From positions 1-64,000 of the forward strand of contig NZ_LWQT01000042.1 in the NCBI RefSeq assembly GCF_001650715.1: a stretch of 64,000 bases of DNA. The letters run 5' to 3'. Both the position numbers and the translations under genes were made by a program. The notes beneath the pieces are model-generated. The model saw only the letters and a list, made by a program, of their open reading frames with translations. It had not been told where the DNA came from and searched no databases. Positions 40,214 through 52,303 of this stretch are shown here, one piece after another. How positions within the stretch are numbered: the stretch's first letter is position 1; each line of letters begins with the position of its first letter. Source of the stretch: Paramagnetospirillum marisnigri. GTDB taxonomy: Bacteria > Pseudomonadota > Alphaproteobacteria > Rhodospirillales > Magnetospirillaceae.

Positions 40214-41602
40214 TTAGAAGTGGACGGCGCGCCCATAGGCGTCAAGCACCGACTCATGCATCATTTCCGACAGGGTCGGATGCGGGAAGATGGTGTGCAT
40301 CAGGTCGGCCTCGGTGGTTTCCAGGGTCTTGGCCACCACATAGCCCTGGATCAATTCGGTGACCTCGGCGCCGATCATATGGGCGCCCAGCAGCTCGCCG
40401 GTCTTGGCGTCGAACACCGTCTTGATCATGCCCTCGGTCTCGCCCAGCGCGATGGCCTTGCCATTGGCCATGAAGGGGAAGCGGCCGACCTTGACCGTAT
40501 AACCCTTGGCCTTGGCCTTGGCCTCCGACATCCCGACCGAGGCCACCTGGGGATGGCAGTAGGTGCAGCCGGGAATCTTCATCATCTCGATGGGATGGAC
40601 GTCGGGCAGGCCCTTGATCTTCTCGACGCAGATGATGGCCTCGTGGCTGGCCTTATGCGCCAGCCAGGGGGCGCCTGCGATGTCGCCGATGGCGTAGATG
40701 CCCGGCTCGTCGGTGCGGCAATAGGGATCGGTGATGACGTGGGTCTTCTCCACCCGGATCTTGGTGCCTTCCAGGCCGATATTCTCCACATTGCCGACGA
40801 TGCCGATGGCGGTGATCACCCGGTCCACCGTGACCTCATGGGTCTTGCCGCCCGCCTCGACGGTGACGGTGACGTCGGCGGCGTTCTTCTTGATCCCCTT
40901 GAGATTGGCGCCGGTCAGGATGGTCATGCCCTGCTTCTCGAACGACTTCTGCGCCATGGCGGAAATCTCGGCATCCTCCACCGGCAGGACGCGGTCCATG
41001 GCTTCCGCCACCGTGACCTTTGACCCCAGCGCGTTGAAGAAGCTGGCGAATTCGATGCCGATGGCGCCCGAGCCGATCACCAGCAACCGCTTGGGGAAGG
41101 TGTCGGGGACCAGGGCTTCCTTGTAGGTCCAGATGAACTTGCCGTCGGGCTCGAAACCGGGCAGCACCCGGGCACGAGCGCCAGTGGCCAGGATAATGTG
41201 TGGAGCAGAGATGGTCTCCTTGCCCTCGATGGCGACCTTGCCACCACCCGCGAGCTTGGCGGTGCCCTCGATGACGGTGACCTTGTTCTTCTTCAGCAGA
41301 TGCTTGACGCCGCCCTGCAACTGGGCCGAGACGCCGCGCGAACGCGCCACGATCTTGGCCAGGTCGAACGAGGCGCCGGGCGCCGCCAGGCCATAGGATT
41401 CGGCATGCTGCATGTTGCGATAGATCTCGGCCGAGCGCAGCAGCGCCTTGGTCGGAATGCAGCCCCAGTTGAGGCAGATACCGCCCAGATGCTCGCGTTC
41501 CACCAGGGCGGCCTTCATGCCCAGTTGGGCGGCGCGGATGGCGGCCACATAGCCGCCGGGGCCGCCGCCGATGACGATGATGTCGAAGCTGGTCTCAGCC
41601 AT
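40214..41602 (-). CDS. lpd: Dihydrolipoamide dehydrogenase (E3)
   Basis: The 462-residue flavoprotein reoxidises dihydrolipoyl groups with NAD+. Visible are the FAD motif VIGGGPGGYVAAIRAAQLG, the redox disulfide GGICLNWGCIPTKALL, an NAD-binding VIGSGAIGIEFASFF, and the C-terminal interface His-Glu pair (HPTLSEMMHE). It is part of the pdhA-pdhB-pdhC-unknown-unknown-lpd run, so it probably serves the pyruvate dehydrogenase complex. Confidence 0.96.
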   Translation of the reverse strand: MAETSFDIIVIGGGPGGYVAAIRAAQLGMKAALVEREHLGGICLNWGCIPTKALLRSAEIYRNMQHAESYGLAAPGASFDLAKIVARSRGVSAQLQGGVKHLLKKNKVTVIEGTAKLAGGGKVAIEGKETISAPHIILATGARARVLPGFEPDGKFIWTYKEALVPDTFPKRLLVIGSGAIGIEFASFFNALGSKVTVAEAMDRVLPVEDAEISAMAQKSFEKQGMTILTGANLKGIKKNAADVTVTVEAGGKTHEVTVDRVITAIGIVGNVENIGLEGTKIRVEKTHVITDPYCRTDEPGIYAIGDIAGAPWLAHKASHEAIICVEKIKGLPDVHPIEMMKIPGCTYCHPQVASVGMSEAKAKAKGYTVKVGRFPFMANGKAIALGETEGMIKTVFDAKTGELLGAHMIGAEVTELIQGYVVAKTLETTEADLMHTIFPHPTLSEMMHESVLDAYGRAVHF

Positions 41603-41617
41603 GATTGTCTCCGAGGA

Positions 41618-42085
41618 TTATTCCGGCGAACCGGGGAAGATGAGGTTGAGGCGGCCCTCGATCTCGAGGTCGTAGGCCTCGGCCAGACGCCAGACATGCA
41701 GCCCGAGCAATTCGCGGAAGGCGCCCAGCAACTGGAAGAACACGAAGGTGGGAATCTGGTAGCGTCGGCCGGTACGGCGGTCCCAGGCATCGGCCTCGGC
41801 CACATATTTGCGGCAGGCCGAGCGCATGGCGGCCAGCAGGTCCAGGGCTGGCGCGCCGGGCGGCAGCAGTTCGGCGGTGTCGCCGATCAGCCGCTTGGCG
41901 TCGACCACGGCGCGGTAGCACCGCTCCTGCTCTTCCGGCAGGACGCCGCGATTGCAGAAGGCGGGGTTGTTCTCGATCATGGCCACCAGCCCGGCCAGTG
42001 CGGAGCGATCGGCGGCGCTGCCCACCGGAAACGGCGTCGGCATCATCCCCGGCGGCCGGGGCATTTCACGTATCCTCAAGCCCAT
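41618..42085 (-). CDS. Hypothetical protein in the pdh-lpd operon (155 residues)
   Basis: The family is not recognised. The protein is mostly helical, with a Pro-rich start and a conserved-looking central part (ERCYRAVVDAKRLIGDTAELLPPG; YQIPTFVFFQLLGAFRELLGLHVWRL). There is no signal peptide; the FFQLLGAF stretch is hydrophobic but too short and charged nearby to be a clear membrane helix. It lies 15 bases upstream of lpd, in the same direction. Confidence 0.68.
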   Translation of the reverse strand: MGLRIREMPRPPGMMPTPFPVGSAADRSALAGLVAMIENNPAFCNRGVLPEEQERCYRAVVDAKRLIGDTAELLPPGAPALDLLAAMRSACRKYVAEADAWDRRTGRRYQIPTFVFFQLLGAFRELLGLHVWRLAEAYDLEIEGRLNLIFPGSPE

Positions 42086-42110
42086 CTCACTCCCTCCCCG
42101 GAGTCTTGTT

Positions 42111-42686
42111 TCAAGCAGCGCTCAGCGGCCGCCAAGCCCGGTCCAGATCGAAATCCATGTCGTGCTCGGCCACGTAATGGTCGACGAAACAGTCGAAATC
42201 GCCGTATTCGCCGGTCATGAAGGCCTCGAAAGTGGCGGCCTTGGCGCGGTAGAGGTCCATCAGGTCGAAGCTCCAGCCCGCGCCCGAGCGCAGCGCCGTC
42301 ACCACCGAGCCCTGGTCCTCGCCGTCGAAGCGACAGGTAAAGCGCAGCGCCTCGCCCTCGCCGTCCAGCTCCCCAGCCAATTCCCAAGAATCCATCATCA
42401 GATCGAGATAGGGAAAGGCCGAGAACGCCATGACGAACACCGCCGCACCACTGGCACCGCTCAGGTCGGCCGGTTCCGGCGTGCCGCGATAGCGAATCAC
42501 GAAGAACCGGGCCATGGGGTCCAGCGCCTCCAGTTCCTCACGGCCGCCGCTGCGGTAGAGGGCGAGCAACCGCTCGCCCCACTTGGCCGCTTCGCCGCCG
42601 ATCCGCCCGGCCACCGCATGGAAGCGGCCGTCGCGGAAATCGGACTTCAGGCTATCAAAGGCCGCCAACGCCTGGGTCTTGCTCAT
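42111..42686 (-). CDS. Hypothetical protein in the pdh-lpd operon (191 residues)
   Basis: The family is not recognised. It is an acidic, soluble, alpha/beta-looking protein rich in Asp and aromatic residues (FVIRYRGTPEPADLSGASGAAVFVMAFSAFPYLDLMMDSW; EYGDFDCFVDHYVAEHDMDFDLD). It begins 10 bases after pdhC and is followed by another unknown and lpd. Coding bias is strong. No function is proposed. Confidence 0.68.
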   Translation of the reverse strand: MSKTQALAAFDSLKSDFRDGRFHAVAGRIGGEAAKWGERLLALYRSGGREELEALDPMARFFVIRYRGTPEPADLSGASGAAVFVMAFSAFPYLDLMMDSWELAGELDGEGEALRFTCRFDGEDQGSVVTALRSGAGWSFDLMDLYRAKAATFEAFMTGEYGDFDCFVDHYVAEHDMDFDLDRAWRPLSAA

Positions 42687-42696
42687 GGCCCGCCCC

Positions 42697-43998
42697 TCAC
42701 AGCAGCATGGACAGCGGGTCCTCGATCAGCTTCTTGAAGGCGGCCAGGAATTCCGCCCCCACGGCGCCGTCCACCACCCGGTGATCCACCGAGAGGGTGC
42801 AGGTCATCACCGTGGCGATGGCCAGGGCGCCATTCTTGACCACCGGGCGCTGCTCGCCCGCGCCAACCGCCAGGATGCAGCCCTGCGGCGGGTTGATGAT
42901 GGCGGCGAAGTCCTTGACGCCGAACATGCCGAGATTGGAGATGGTGAAGCCGCCGCCCTGGAATTCCTCGGGCTTCAGCTTGCCGTCGCGCGCCTTGGCG
43001 GCCAGGGCCTTCATCTCGTTGGAGATGGCGGCAAGGCCCTTGTGGTCGGCGTGATGGACGATGGGGGTGATCAGGCCGGTGGGCGTCGCCACCGCTACCG
43101 AGATGTCCACGTCGGTATAGCGCTTGATGGCGTCCTCGCCCCACGAGGCATTGGCCGCCGGAACCTTCTTCAGGGCCAGCGCCACGGCGCGGACCACGAA
43201 GTCGTTGACCGAAAGCTTATAGGCATCGGAACGGCCGTTGAGATCGGCACGAACCTTCAGCAGGGCGTCCAGCTCGCAGTCGATGGACAGGTAGAAATGC
43301 GGAATGGTCGATTTGGCCTCGGTCAGGCGCCGGGCGATGACCTTGCGCATGGAGGAATTGGGAATCTCCTCGAAGGCGGGTTCGAACGGGCTGGCCACGG
43401 CGGGTGCCGGAGCGGGCTTGGGCGCCGGAGCAGCCGGAGCGGCGGCGGGCGCCGATTTGGCAACCGGACCGGCAGCGATGGCGGCCTCCACATCGACCTT
43501 GACCACCCGGCCGCGCGGGCCGGTGCCGGACACCAGCTTCAGGTCGAGATTGGCGTCCTTGGCGATGCGACGGGCCAGGGGCGAGGCGAAGACGCGGTCA
43601 CCACTGACAGCCTTCACCCCCGGCCCCTCTCCCGCAGGCGGGAGAGGGGAGGAAGCGGCGGCGCCCCCTCCCTCGCCCGCTTGCGGGAGAGGGAGGGATG
43701 GGGTGGGTGAGGGCTTGGCCGGAGCGGACGCGGCAGTGATCGCCGAGGCGTCCTCCCCGTCCAGCAGCAACACGGCGATGGGCTGGTTGACCTTGACCCC
43801 CGAAGTGCCGCCGGGCACCAGGATCTTGCCGAGCACGCCCTCGTCGGCGGCCTCGAATTCCATGGTCGCCTTGTCGGTCTCGATCTCGCAGATGACATCG
43901 CCGGATTTGACGGCATCACCCTCGTTCTTCAGCCATTTGGCCAGATTGCCCTCGGTCATGGTCGGCGACAGGGCGGGCATCAGGATTTGCACGGGCAT
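42697..43998 (-). CDS. pdhC: Pyruvate dehydrogenase E2, dihydrolipoyl acetyltransferase
   Basis: The 433-residue E2 has one lipoyl domain (lipoylated Lys in ETDKATMEF, near residue 43), an extended linker, a peripheral-subunit-binding domain (VFASPLARRIAKDANLDL...GPRGRV), a second Ala/Pro linker, and a catalytic domain ending with the DHRVVDG motif. The first linker contains an in-frame palindromic repeat translated as [11 protein letters not shown]...PPAGEG. The start is the ATG at 43998 ([14 protein letters not shown]); the open frame beyond runs antiparallel to nothing useful and overlaps pdhB. Confidence 0.95.
   Translation of the reverse strand: MPVQILMPALSPTMTEGNLAKWLKNEGDAVKSGDVICEIETDKATMEFEAADEGVLGKILVPGGTSGVKVNQPIAVLLLDGEDASAITAASAPAKPSPTPSLPLPQAGEGGGAAASSPLPPAGEGPGVKAVSGDRVFASPLARRIAKDANLDLKLVSGTGPRGRVVKVDVEAAIAAGPVAKSAPAAAPAAPAPKPAPAPAVASPFEPAFEEIPNSSMRKVIARRLTEAKSTIPHFYLSIDCELDALLKVRADLNGRSDAYKLSVNDFVVRAVALALKKVPAANASWGEDAIKRYTDVDISVAVATPTGLITPIVHHADHKGLAAISNEMKALAAKARDGKLKPEEFQGGGFTISNLGMFGVKDFAAIINPPQGCILAVGAGEQRPVVKNGALAIATVMTCTLSVDHRVVDGAVGAEFLAAFKKLIEDPLSMLL
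43613..43713. repeat. Palindromic repeat inserted in frame in pdhC
   Basis: Paired inverted blocks (CCCTCTCCCGC/GCGGGAGAGGG and CCCTCCCTCGCCCGC/GCGGGAGAGGGAGGG) are bounded by CACCCC and GGGGTG. The same element occurs in the pdhB linker at 45028-45122 in the same reading frame. Confidence 0.82.
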
Positions 43999-44014
43999 TT
44001 CGACTCCCCCCTTC

Positions 44015-45394
44015 TCAGCGACGATAGCAGACGGAGCGGGCGGCCTCGGCCACCTGATCCACCTGCGGCAGGGCCAGCTTTTCCAGATTGGCGGCATAGG
44101 GCATGGGCACATCGGCCCCCGCCACCCGCACCACCGGCGCGTCCAGCCAATCGAAGGCGTTGTCCATCATCTGGGCGGCGATTTCCGAACCGATACCCGC
44201 CACCGGCCAGCCTTCCTCCAGGCTGACGATGCGGTTGGTCTTCTTCACCGAGGCGACGATGGTGTCCACGTCCAGGGGACGGATGGTGCGCAGATTGATG
44301 ACCTCGGCCTCGATGCCCTCGGCCTTCAGGATTTCGGCGGCGTCCAGCGCCACCTGCACCATGCGCGAGAAGGCGGTGATGGTGACATGGGCGCCCGTCC
44401 GCTCGATCTTGGCCTTGCCGATGGGCAGGACGAAATCGGGATCGTCGGGCACGTCGAAGCTCTGGCCGTAGAGCAGTTCATTTTCCAGGAACACCACCGG
44501 ATTGGGATCACGGATGGCGGCCTTCAGCAGGCCCTTGGCGTCGGCGGCGCTCCAGGGAGCGATCACCTTCAGCCCGGGGCAATGGGCGTACCACGAGGCA
44601 TAGCACTGGCTATGCTGGGCGCCGACGCGGCTTGCCGCGCCGTTGGGGCCGCGGAACACGATGGAACAGGGCTGCTGCCCGCCCGACATGTACAGCGTCT
44701 TGGCCGCCGAGTTGATGACGTGGTCGATGGCCTGCATGGAGAAGTTCATGGTCATGAACTCGACGATGGGCTTGAGACCCGCGTAACCGGCACCGCAGGC
44801 CAGACCGGCGAAGCCCATCTCGGTGATGGGGGTGTCGATCACCCGTTCGGCGCCGAATTCATCCAGCAGGCCCTGGCTGACCTTATAGGCGCCCTGGTAC
44901 TGAGCCACTTCCTCGCCCAGCAGGAAGACGCCGGCATCGGCCCGCATTTCCTCGGCCATGGCGTCGCGCAGCGCCTCGCGCACCGTCTGGCGCTTATACG
45001 AGGCGTAGACCTTCTCGTCTTCGACGGCCCTCACCCCCAGCCCCTCTCCCGCAGGCGGGCGAGGGGTGGAAGGCGCGCCCCCTCCCTCGCCCGCTTGCGG
45101 GAGAGGGAAGGTTGGGGTGGGTGCGGACTGTGTCAGCGTATCGGCGCTTTCACCCTCTTCCAGCAGCACGGCGATGATGGTGTTGACGGCCACGCCCTCG
45201 GTGCCGCCGGGCACCAGGATCTTGCCCAGGGTGCCGTCCTCGACGGCCTCCATCTCCATGGTCGCCTTGTCGGTCTCGATCTCGGCCAGGACATCGCCCG
45301 CCTTGACGGCGTCGCCCTCGGCCTTCAGCCACTTGGCCAGCTTGCCCTCGGTCATGGTGGGGCTCAGCGCGGGCATCAGGATATTAATCGGCAT
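44015..45394 (-). CDS. pdhB: Pyruvate dehydrogenase E1 beta with N-terminal lipoyl domain
   Basis: The 459-residue E1 beta carries its own lipoyl domain at residues 1-80 (ETDKATMEM), an alphaproteobacterial trait. A linker with an in-frame repeat follows ([12 protein letters not shown]...PPAGEGLG), then the E1 beta core from about 125 ([34 protein letters not shown]). It forms the alpha2-beta2 decarboxylase with PdhA. The gene lies 19 bases after pdhA. Confidence 0.95.
   Translation of the reverse strand: MPINILMPALSPTMTEGKLAKWLKAEGDAVKAGDVLAEIETDKATMEMEAVEDGTLGKILVPGGTEGVAVNTIIAVLLEEGESADTLTQSAPTPTFPLPQAGEGGGAPSTPRPPAGEGLGVRAVEDEKVYASYKRQTVREALRDAMAEEMRADAGVFLLGEEVAQYQGAYKVSQGLLDEFGAERVIDTPITEMGFAGLACGAGYAGLKPIVEFMTMNFSMQAIDHVINSAAKTLYMSGGQQPCSIVFRGPNGAASRVGAQHSQCYASWYAHCPGLKVIAPWSAADAKGLLKAAIRDPNPVVFLENELLYGQSFDVPDDPDFVLPIGKAKIERTGAHVTITAFSRMVQVALDAAEILKAEGIEAEVINLRTIRPLDVDTIVASVKKTNRIVSLEEGWPVAGIGSEIAAQMMDNAFDWLDAPVVRVAGADVPMPYAANLEKLALPQVDQVAEAARSVCYRR
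45028..45122. repeat. Palindromic repeat inserted in frame in pdhB
   Basis: This has the same architecture as the pdhC element: CCCCTCTCCCGC/GCGGGCGAGGGG and CCCTCGCCCGC-TTGCGGGAGAGGG, bounded by CTCACCCC and GGGGTGGG. It sits exactly in the lipoyl-to-core linker. Confidence 0.82.
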
Positions 45395-45413
45395 TGGTGT
45401 TTCCCCCTCGCGC

Positions 45414-46412
45414 TCAGGCTTCGATCAGCACATCGGTCCACAGCTCGGACGCATCCGGCTCGGGACTGGTCTGCGAGAACTCGGCGGCCTCGGTGACCAC
45501 GGCCTTGACCTCGCGGTCGATCTCCTTGAGACCGGCATCGTCGATCAGACCGTCGGCCAGCAGCTTGTCCTTCAACTGGTCGATGGGATCGTGCTGCTCG
45601 CGCATCTTGGTCACCTCTTCCTTGCTCCGGTATTTGGCCGGATCGGACATGGAGTGGCCGCGATAGCGATAGGTGTTCATTTCCAGGATATAGGGCCCCT
45701 CGCCCGAGCGGGCGTGTTCCAGGGCACGGGTGGCAGCCTCGCGCACCGCGATGATGCTCATGCCGTTGACCGCCTCGCCGGGAATGCCATAGGCGGCGCC
45801 GCGCATGAACAGTTCCTGGCCCGCCGCGTGGCGCACCGTCGAGGTGCCCATGGCGTATTTGTTGTTCTCGATCACGAAGACGACGGGAAGCTTCCACAGC
45901 GACGCCATGTTGAAGCTTTCATAGACCTGGCCCTGATTGACAGCGCCGTCGCCGCAATAGACATGGGCGACGCCGTTGTCCTTGGAATATTTGTGGGCGA
46001 AGCCGAGACCGGTGCCCAGCGGCACCTGGGCGCCGACGATGCCGTGGCCGCCATAGAACCGCTTCTCGCGCGAGAACATGTGCATGGAGCCGCCCTTGCC
46101 CCGGGAATAGCCTCCGGCGCGGCCGGTCAGCTCCGCCATCACCCCCTTGGGGTCCATGCCGCAGACCAGCATATGGCCGTGGTCGCGATAGCTGGTGATG
46201 CAGGAATCAGCGGGTCCGGCCGCCGCCTGCATGCCCACCACCACGGCCTCCTGGCCGATATAGAGGTGACAGAAGCCATTGATCAGCCCCATGCCGTAGA
46301 GCTGGCCCGCCTTCTCCTCGAAGCGGCGGATCAACAGCATCTCGCGGTAATAGCGGATCAGCTCGTCGGGGGTAGGTACAGCCACCCCCTTCTCCTTCTT
46401 CCTGGCAGCCAT
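45414..46412 (-). CDS. pdhA: Pyruvate dehydrogenase E1 alpha
   Basis: The 332-residue thiamine-diphosphate subunit carries the ThDP motif [31 protein letters not shown]. It also has the phosphorylation-loop-like [16 protein letters not shown]. The start is the ATG at 46412 preceded by GGGAGGG; the ATG at 46424 would place that ribosome site inside the gene. It is the first gene of pdhABC, with an 11-bp-arm inverted repeat about 110 bases upstream. Confidence 0.95.
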   Translation of the reverse strand: MAARKKEKGVAVPTPDELIRYYREMLLIRRFEEKAGQLYGMGLINGFCHLYIGQEAVVVGMQAAAGPADSCITSYRDHGHMLVCGMDPKGVMAELTGRAGGYSRGKGGSMHMFSREKRFYGGHGIVGAQVPLGTGLGFAHKYSKDNGVAHVYCGDGAVNQGQVYESFNMASLWKLPVVFVIENNKYAMGTSTVRHAAGQELFMRGAAYGIPGEAVNGMSIIAVREAATRALEHARSGEGPYILEMNTYRYRGHSMSDPAKYRSKEEVTKMREQHDPIDQLKDKLLADGLIDDAGLKEIDREVKAVVTEAAEFSQTSPEPDASELWTDVLIEA

Positions 46413-46521
46413 GGTCCCTCCCAAAGGCCCGATTGATCGAACTGGCGAGATAGGTAAACCTAACTTCCCTATTTTGCAAGCATGATGTATCGCTGAAATC
46501 CTTTGTTTATAAGGTGTTCAG

Positions 46522-46550
46522 CGCAATTAACCTAAACTTGGTTAATTGCG
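46522..46550. promoter_or_regulatory. Long inverted repeat upstream of pdhA
   Basis: The perfect 11-bp arms CGCAATTAACC and its complement GGTTAATTGCG are separated by TAAACTT, 110 bases before the pdhA start in an AT-rich patch. It is probably a binding site for a dimeric regulator of pdhABC; which one is unknown. Confidence 0.6.
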
Positions 46551-46685
46551 AAGGAATTGCTGCGGCGCAACATTATGATCGACTAATTCCTCTCGCGGCG
46601 CAGCATGCAACAACCTCCCGGCCCACCTTGACGGGCGAGCTGGATGACATGTGGGGGTAGGGTGGCAAAAATGGAAGGGCGGGAC

Positions 46686-46883
46686 TCACCCCGGGACGGA
46701 CGGCACCAGCGGCAGGAAGGCCCGATGAATGCGCTCGCAGGCCAAGGCAAGCTCGCAGGCCTCCCGGTGGGGGCAGTGGATGCTGTCCTCGATATGCTCC
46801 CCCACGGCCACCATCTCCCCCTGATTGATCAGGGAGAGGACATGCTGGACACGCCGGGGAAGGCAATTGGGTTCGCGGGCCAC
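46686..46883 (-). CDS. Small hypothetical protein with CPHREAC motif
   Basis: The 65-residue frame starts with GTG and shows the strong G/C third-position bias of real genes here. Three cysteines occur (Cys in IHCPHREAC and ALACERIH) with neighbouring His, which could bind metal. A weak AGG ribosome site precedes it. Position between ftsB and pdhA is suggestive of co-transcription. Family unknown. Confidence 0.5.
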   Translation of the reverse strand: MAREPNCLPRRVQHVLSLINQGEMVAVGEHIEDSIHCPHREACELALACERIHRAFLPLVPSVPG

Positions 46884-46992
46884 GGATACACCTGGGCTGC
46901 TTCAGCCATAGACATCCAGGCTAGTCACCACCCTTGTTTCGGGCAAGAGGGAAAACACCCTCCCCCCCGCGATGATGAGCATCAAATGACGG

Positions 46993-47319
46993 TCACAGGG
47001 GACGCTTGCGGTCGAAGACCACCACCTCGCCATCACGCCCCATATTGAGCATGATGCGGGCGCGCTCTTCCAGCATGTCGGGGTCGAGATGGTCGGGCCG
47101 CAACAGCAGCACCCGGTGCTCCATCTCCTGGCGCTCGGACGCCACCTTGGCCAGACGCATCTCGGCATCGAGGATTTCGCCGTTCAGCCGCATATAGGCC
47201 AGCACGCCGCGATCCCCCTCCACGGTGTGGTACGCGAAATAGGTCACGGCGCAAAGCCCGATCAGCGGACCAGCAAGATGACCAAAGCGGCGGCGAAGTT
47301 CCTGTAACATGCGGGGCAT
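46993..47319 (-). CDS. ftsB: FtsB/DivIC-family septum formation protein
   Basis: The 108-residue bitopic protein has a short cytoplasmic N terminus, one membrane helix (about 16-32, LAGPLIGLCAVTYFAY), then a periplasmic coiled coil (about 40-75) and a small C-terminal tail. This is the FtsB form that pairs with FtsL/FtsQ in the divisome. The eno-ftsB-pdhA order is conserved in alphaproteobacteria and supports the call. Confidence 0.85.
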   Translation of the reverse strand: MPRMLQELRRRFGHLAGPLIGLCAVTYFAYHTVEGDRGVLAYMRLNGEILDAEMRLAKVASERQEMEHRVLLLRPDHLDPDMLEERARIMLNMGRDGEVVVFDRKRPL

Positions 47320-47437
47320 GGAATCACAGGCTGATTCCCGGCGTCAATATGCACAAGCCGCAAGGATTCACTTTTCTGTTTCACGAGTCACGACTGTGGC
47401 AGAAATGACTCACAATTCCATGACTTCCGTGAAGCAC

Positions 47438-47456
47438 TTCACAATTCCATTGTGAA
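47438..47456. promoter_or_regulatory. Inverted repeat upstream of ftsB
   Basis: The perfect dyad TTCACAAT-TCC-ATTGTGAA lies 119 bases upstream of ftsB. The motif CACAATTCCAT within it also occurs once more as a direct copy at 47411-47421. Confidence 0.5.
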
Positions 47457-47492
47457 CGTAGTGTGAACACCAATGTTGAGGAAAAACCGCCC

Positions 47493-47999
47493 TCAATGAT
47501 GACTCCCGGGTGGTTCATGCAGCTTGTCCATCCAGGCCAGCAGCACGCCGGAAATGACGAACACCATGTGGATGCCGACCATCCAGCCCAGATTTTCCTT
47601 GTTCAGCTTGTCCACATCCATGAAGGCCTTCAGCAGATGGATGCCCGAGATGGCGACGATGGAGGCGATCAGCTTCAGCTTGAGGCCGCTGAAATCCACC
47701 TTGCCCATCCAGTCGGGGCGGTCCTCGGAATCGCCGGTATCGATCTTGGAGACGAAATTCTCGTAACCGGAAAAGATCACGATCACCAGCAGGTTGCCCG
47801 CCAGCGACAGGTCGATCAGCGACAGCACCATCAGGATCATGTGGTTCTCGCTCATCTCCAGCACATGCGGCGCCAGATGGATGAATTCCTGCATGAACTT
47901 GATCAGCAGCAGCCCCAGGGCGCCGACCAGCCCCAGATAGAAGGGCGCCAACAGCCAGCGGCTGCGGAAGATCAGACTTTCCAGAATGCGCTCTAACAT
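47493..47999 (-). CDS. YqhA/UPF0114-family membrane protein
   Basis: The 168-residue protein has four membrane helices (about 12-35, 50-78, 105-128, 135-155). The opening LERILESLIFRSRWLLAPFYLGL and the SLIDLSLAGNLLVIVIFSGYENFVS segment are hallmarks of the UPF0114 family. Function unknown. It is inserted between eno and ftsB. Confidence 0.87.
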   Translation of the reverse strand: MLERILESLIFRSRWLLAPFYLGLVGALGLLLIKFMQEFIHLAPHVLEMSENHMILMVLSLIDLSLAGNLLVIVIFSGYENFVSKIDTGDSEDRPDWMGKVDFSGLKLKLIASIVAISGIHLLKAFMDVDKLNKENLGWMVGIHMVFVISGVLLAWMDKLHEPPGSHH

Positions 48000-48025
48000 T
48001 TGTTCAATCCGTATCCAGGCATGAG

Positions 48026-48055
48026 AACGGCCGGAGAGTCGCCTCTCCGGCCGTT
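48026..48055. terminator. Hairpin after eno
   Basis: A perfect 13-bp stem AACGGCCGGAGAG / CTCTCCGGCCGTT with a TCGC tetraloop lies 19 bases past the eno stop. The following T-run is short, so termination may be partial. Confidence 0.75.
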
Positions 48056-48074
48056 TCCGTCAAGCCAAGAGGCG

Positions 48075-49385
<1,311 letters not shown>

Positions 49386-50234
49386 TCAGTCAATGGAGAT
49401 GGGATAGCACTTGGCGATGGCATCCAGCTTCATCAGCACCTCGATCAGGGCGGGCATGTCGGCCAGCCGGATCATGTTGGGGCCGTCGGAAGGCGCCTTG
49501 TCGGGATCGGGATGGGTTTCCACGAACACGCCCGCCACGCCGATGGAAACGGCGGCGCGGGCCAGGACCGGCGCCATGCGGCGATCACCGCCCGAGGAAT
49601 TGCCCTGGCCGCCCGGCGACTGCACCGCATGGGTGGCATCCATGATCACCGGCCAACCGGTCTGCGCCATGATGGGCAGGGCGCGCATGTCGGTGACCAG
49701 GGTATTGTAGCCGAAGGAAGCGCCGCGCTCGGTCAGCAGGATGCGCGAATTGCCGGTGCTCTCGATCTTGGCCGCCACATTGGCCATGTCCCAGGGAGCC
49801 AGGAACTGGCCCTTCTTGACATTGATGACCACGCCGGTGCGCCCGGCGGCCACCAAAAGGTCGGTCTGGCGGCAGAGGAAGGCGGGAATTTGCAGGATGT
49901 CCACCGCCTTGGCGGCGATGGTGCACTGTTCCTCGGTATGGACGTCGGACAGCACCGGAACCCCAAGGGTCTCGCGGATTTCGGCGAAGATGGGCAGCGC
50001 CTTTTCCAGGCCGATGCCGCGCTTGCCCGCCAGGCTGGTGCGGTTGGCCTTGTCGAAGGACGACTTGTAGATCAGCTTGATCCCGGCCTCGTCCGCCATC
50101 TGCTTAAGGGCGGAAGCGCATTCCAGGGCATGGGCCCGGCTTTCCATCTGGCAGGGCCCGGCGATCAGCACCAGGGGCAGGTCATTGCCGAGGATGACAT
50201 CGTCATTGACGGCCACATGGTGAAGCTTGGTCAT
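49386..50234 (-). CDS. kdsA: 3-Deoxy-8-phosphooctulonate (KDO-8-P) synthase
   Basis: The 282-residue TIM-barrel enzyme condenses phosphoenolpyruvate with arabinose-5-phosphate for lipopolysaccharide core synthesis. Signatures are LIAGPCQMESRAHAL, YKSSFDKANRTS, PVLSDVHTEEQ and the late VFVETHPDPDKAPSDGPN. The start is the ATG at 50234 (MTKLHHVAV), eight bases after pyrG; the open frame runs upstream into pyrG in another phase. Confidence 0.96.
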   Translation of the reverse strand: MTKLHHVAVNDDVILGNDLPLVLIAGPCQMESRAHALECASALKQMADEAGIKLIYKSSFDKANRTSLAGKRGIGLEKALPIFAEIRETLGVPVLSDVHTEEQCTIAAKAVDILQIPAFLCRQTDLLVAAGRTGVVINVKKGQFLAPWDMANVAAKIESTGNSRILLTERGASFGYNTLVTDMRALPIMAQTGWPVIMDATHAVQSPGGQGNSSGGDRRMAPVLARAAVSIGVAGVFVETHPDPDKAPSDGPNMIRLADMPALIEVLMKLDAIAKCYPISID

Positions 50235-50242
50235 GGGAGACC

Positions 50243-51964
<1,722 letters not shown>

Positions 51965-52303
51965 CTAACGCGACAGCGGCGCGCTGGGACCGGTCGGTTC
52001 GGCCGGAGCGGCGGGCGCCGCCACCGGAGCGGCCTCGTTGATCCGGTCGAAGGGCGAACCGCCGCCGGTACGCGAATTGGCCAGCAGCGCCAGACCCAGG
52101 CTGGTGACGAAGAAGGTCCCGGCCAGGATGGCGGTGGTGCGCGTCAGCAGGTTGCCCGCAGCGCGGCCGCTCATCAGGCCGCCGGCAGCTCCGCCGCCGC
52201 CGATGCCGAGCGCTCCGCCCTCGCTCCGTTGCAGCAGGATCACACCCACCAGCGCAATGGCGACGATGAGGTGAATGGCGAGAATGATCGGAAACACGTC
52301 CAT
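51965..52303 (-). CDS. secG: Protein translocase subunit SecG
   Basis: The 112-residue protein has two membrane helices (about 4-24 and 55-75) joined by the conserved VILLQRSEGGALGIGGGG loop, then a Pro/Ala-rich cytoplasmic tail common in alphaproteobacteria. It assists SecYE. It lies between tpiA and pyrG, as expected. Confidence 0.92.
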   Translation of the reverse strand: MDVFPIILAIHLIVAIALVGVILLQRSEGGALGIGGGGAAGGLMSGRAAGNLLTRTTAILAGTFFVTSLGLALLANSRTGGGSPFDRINEAAPVAAPAAPAEPTGPSAPLSR

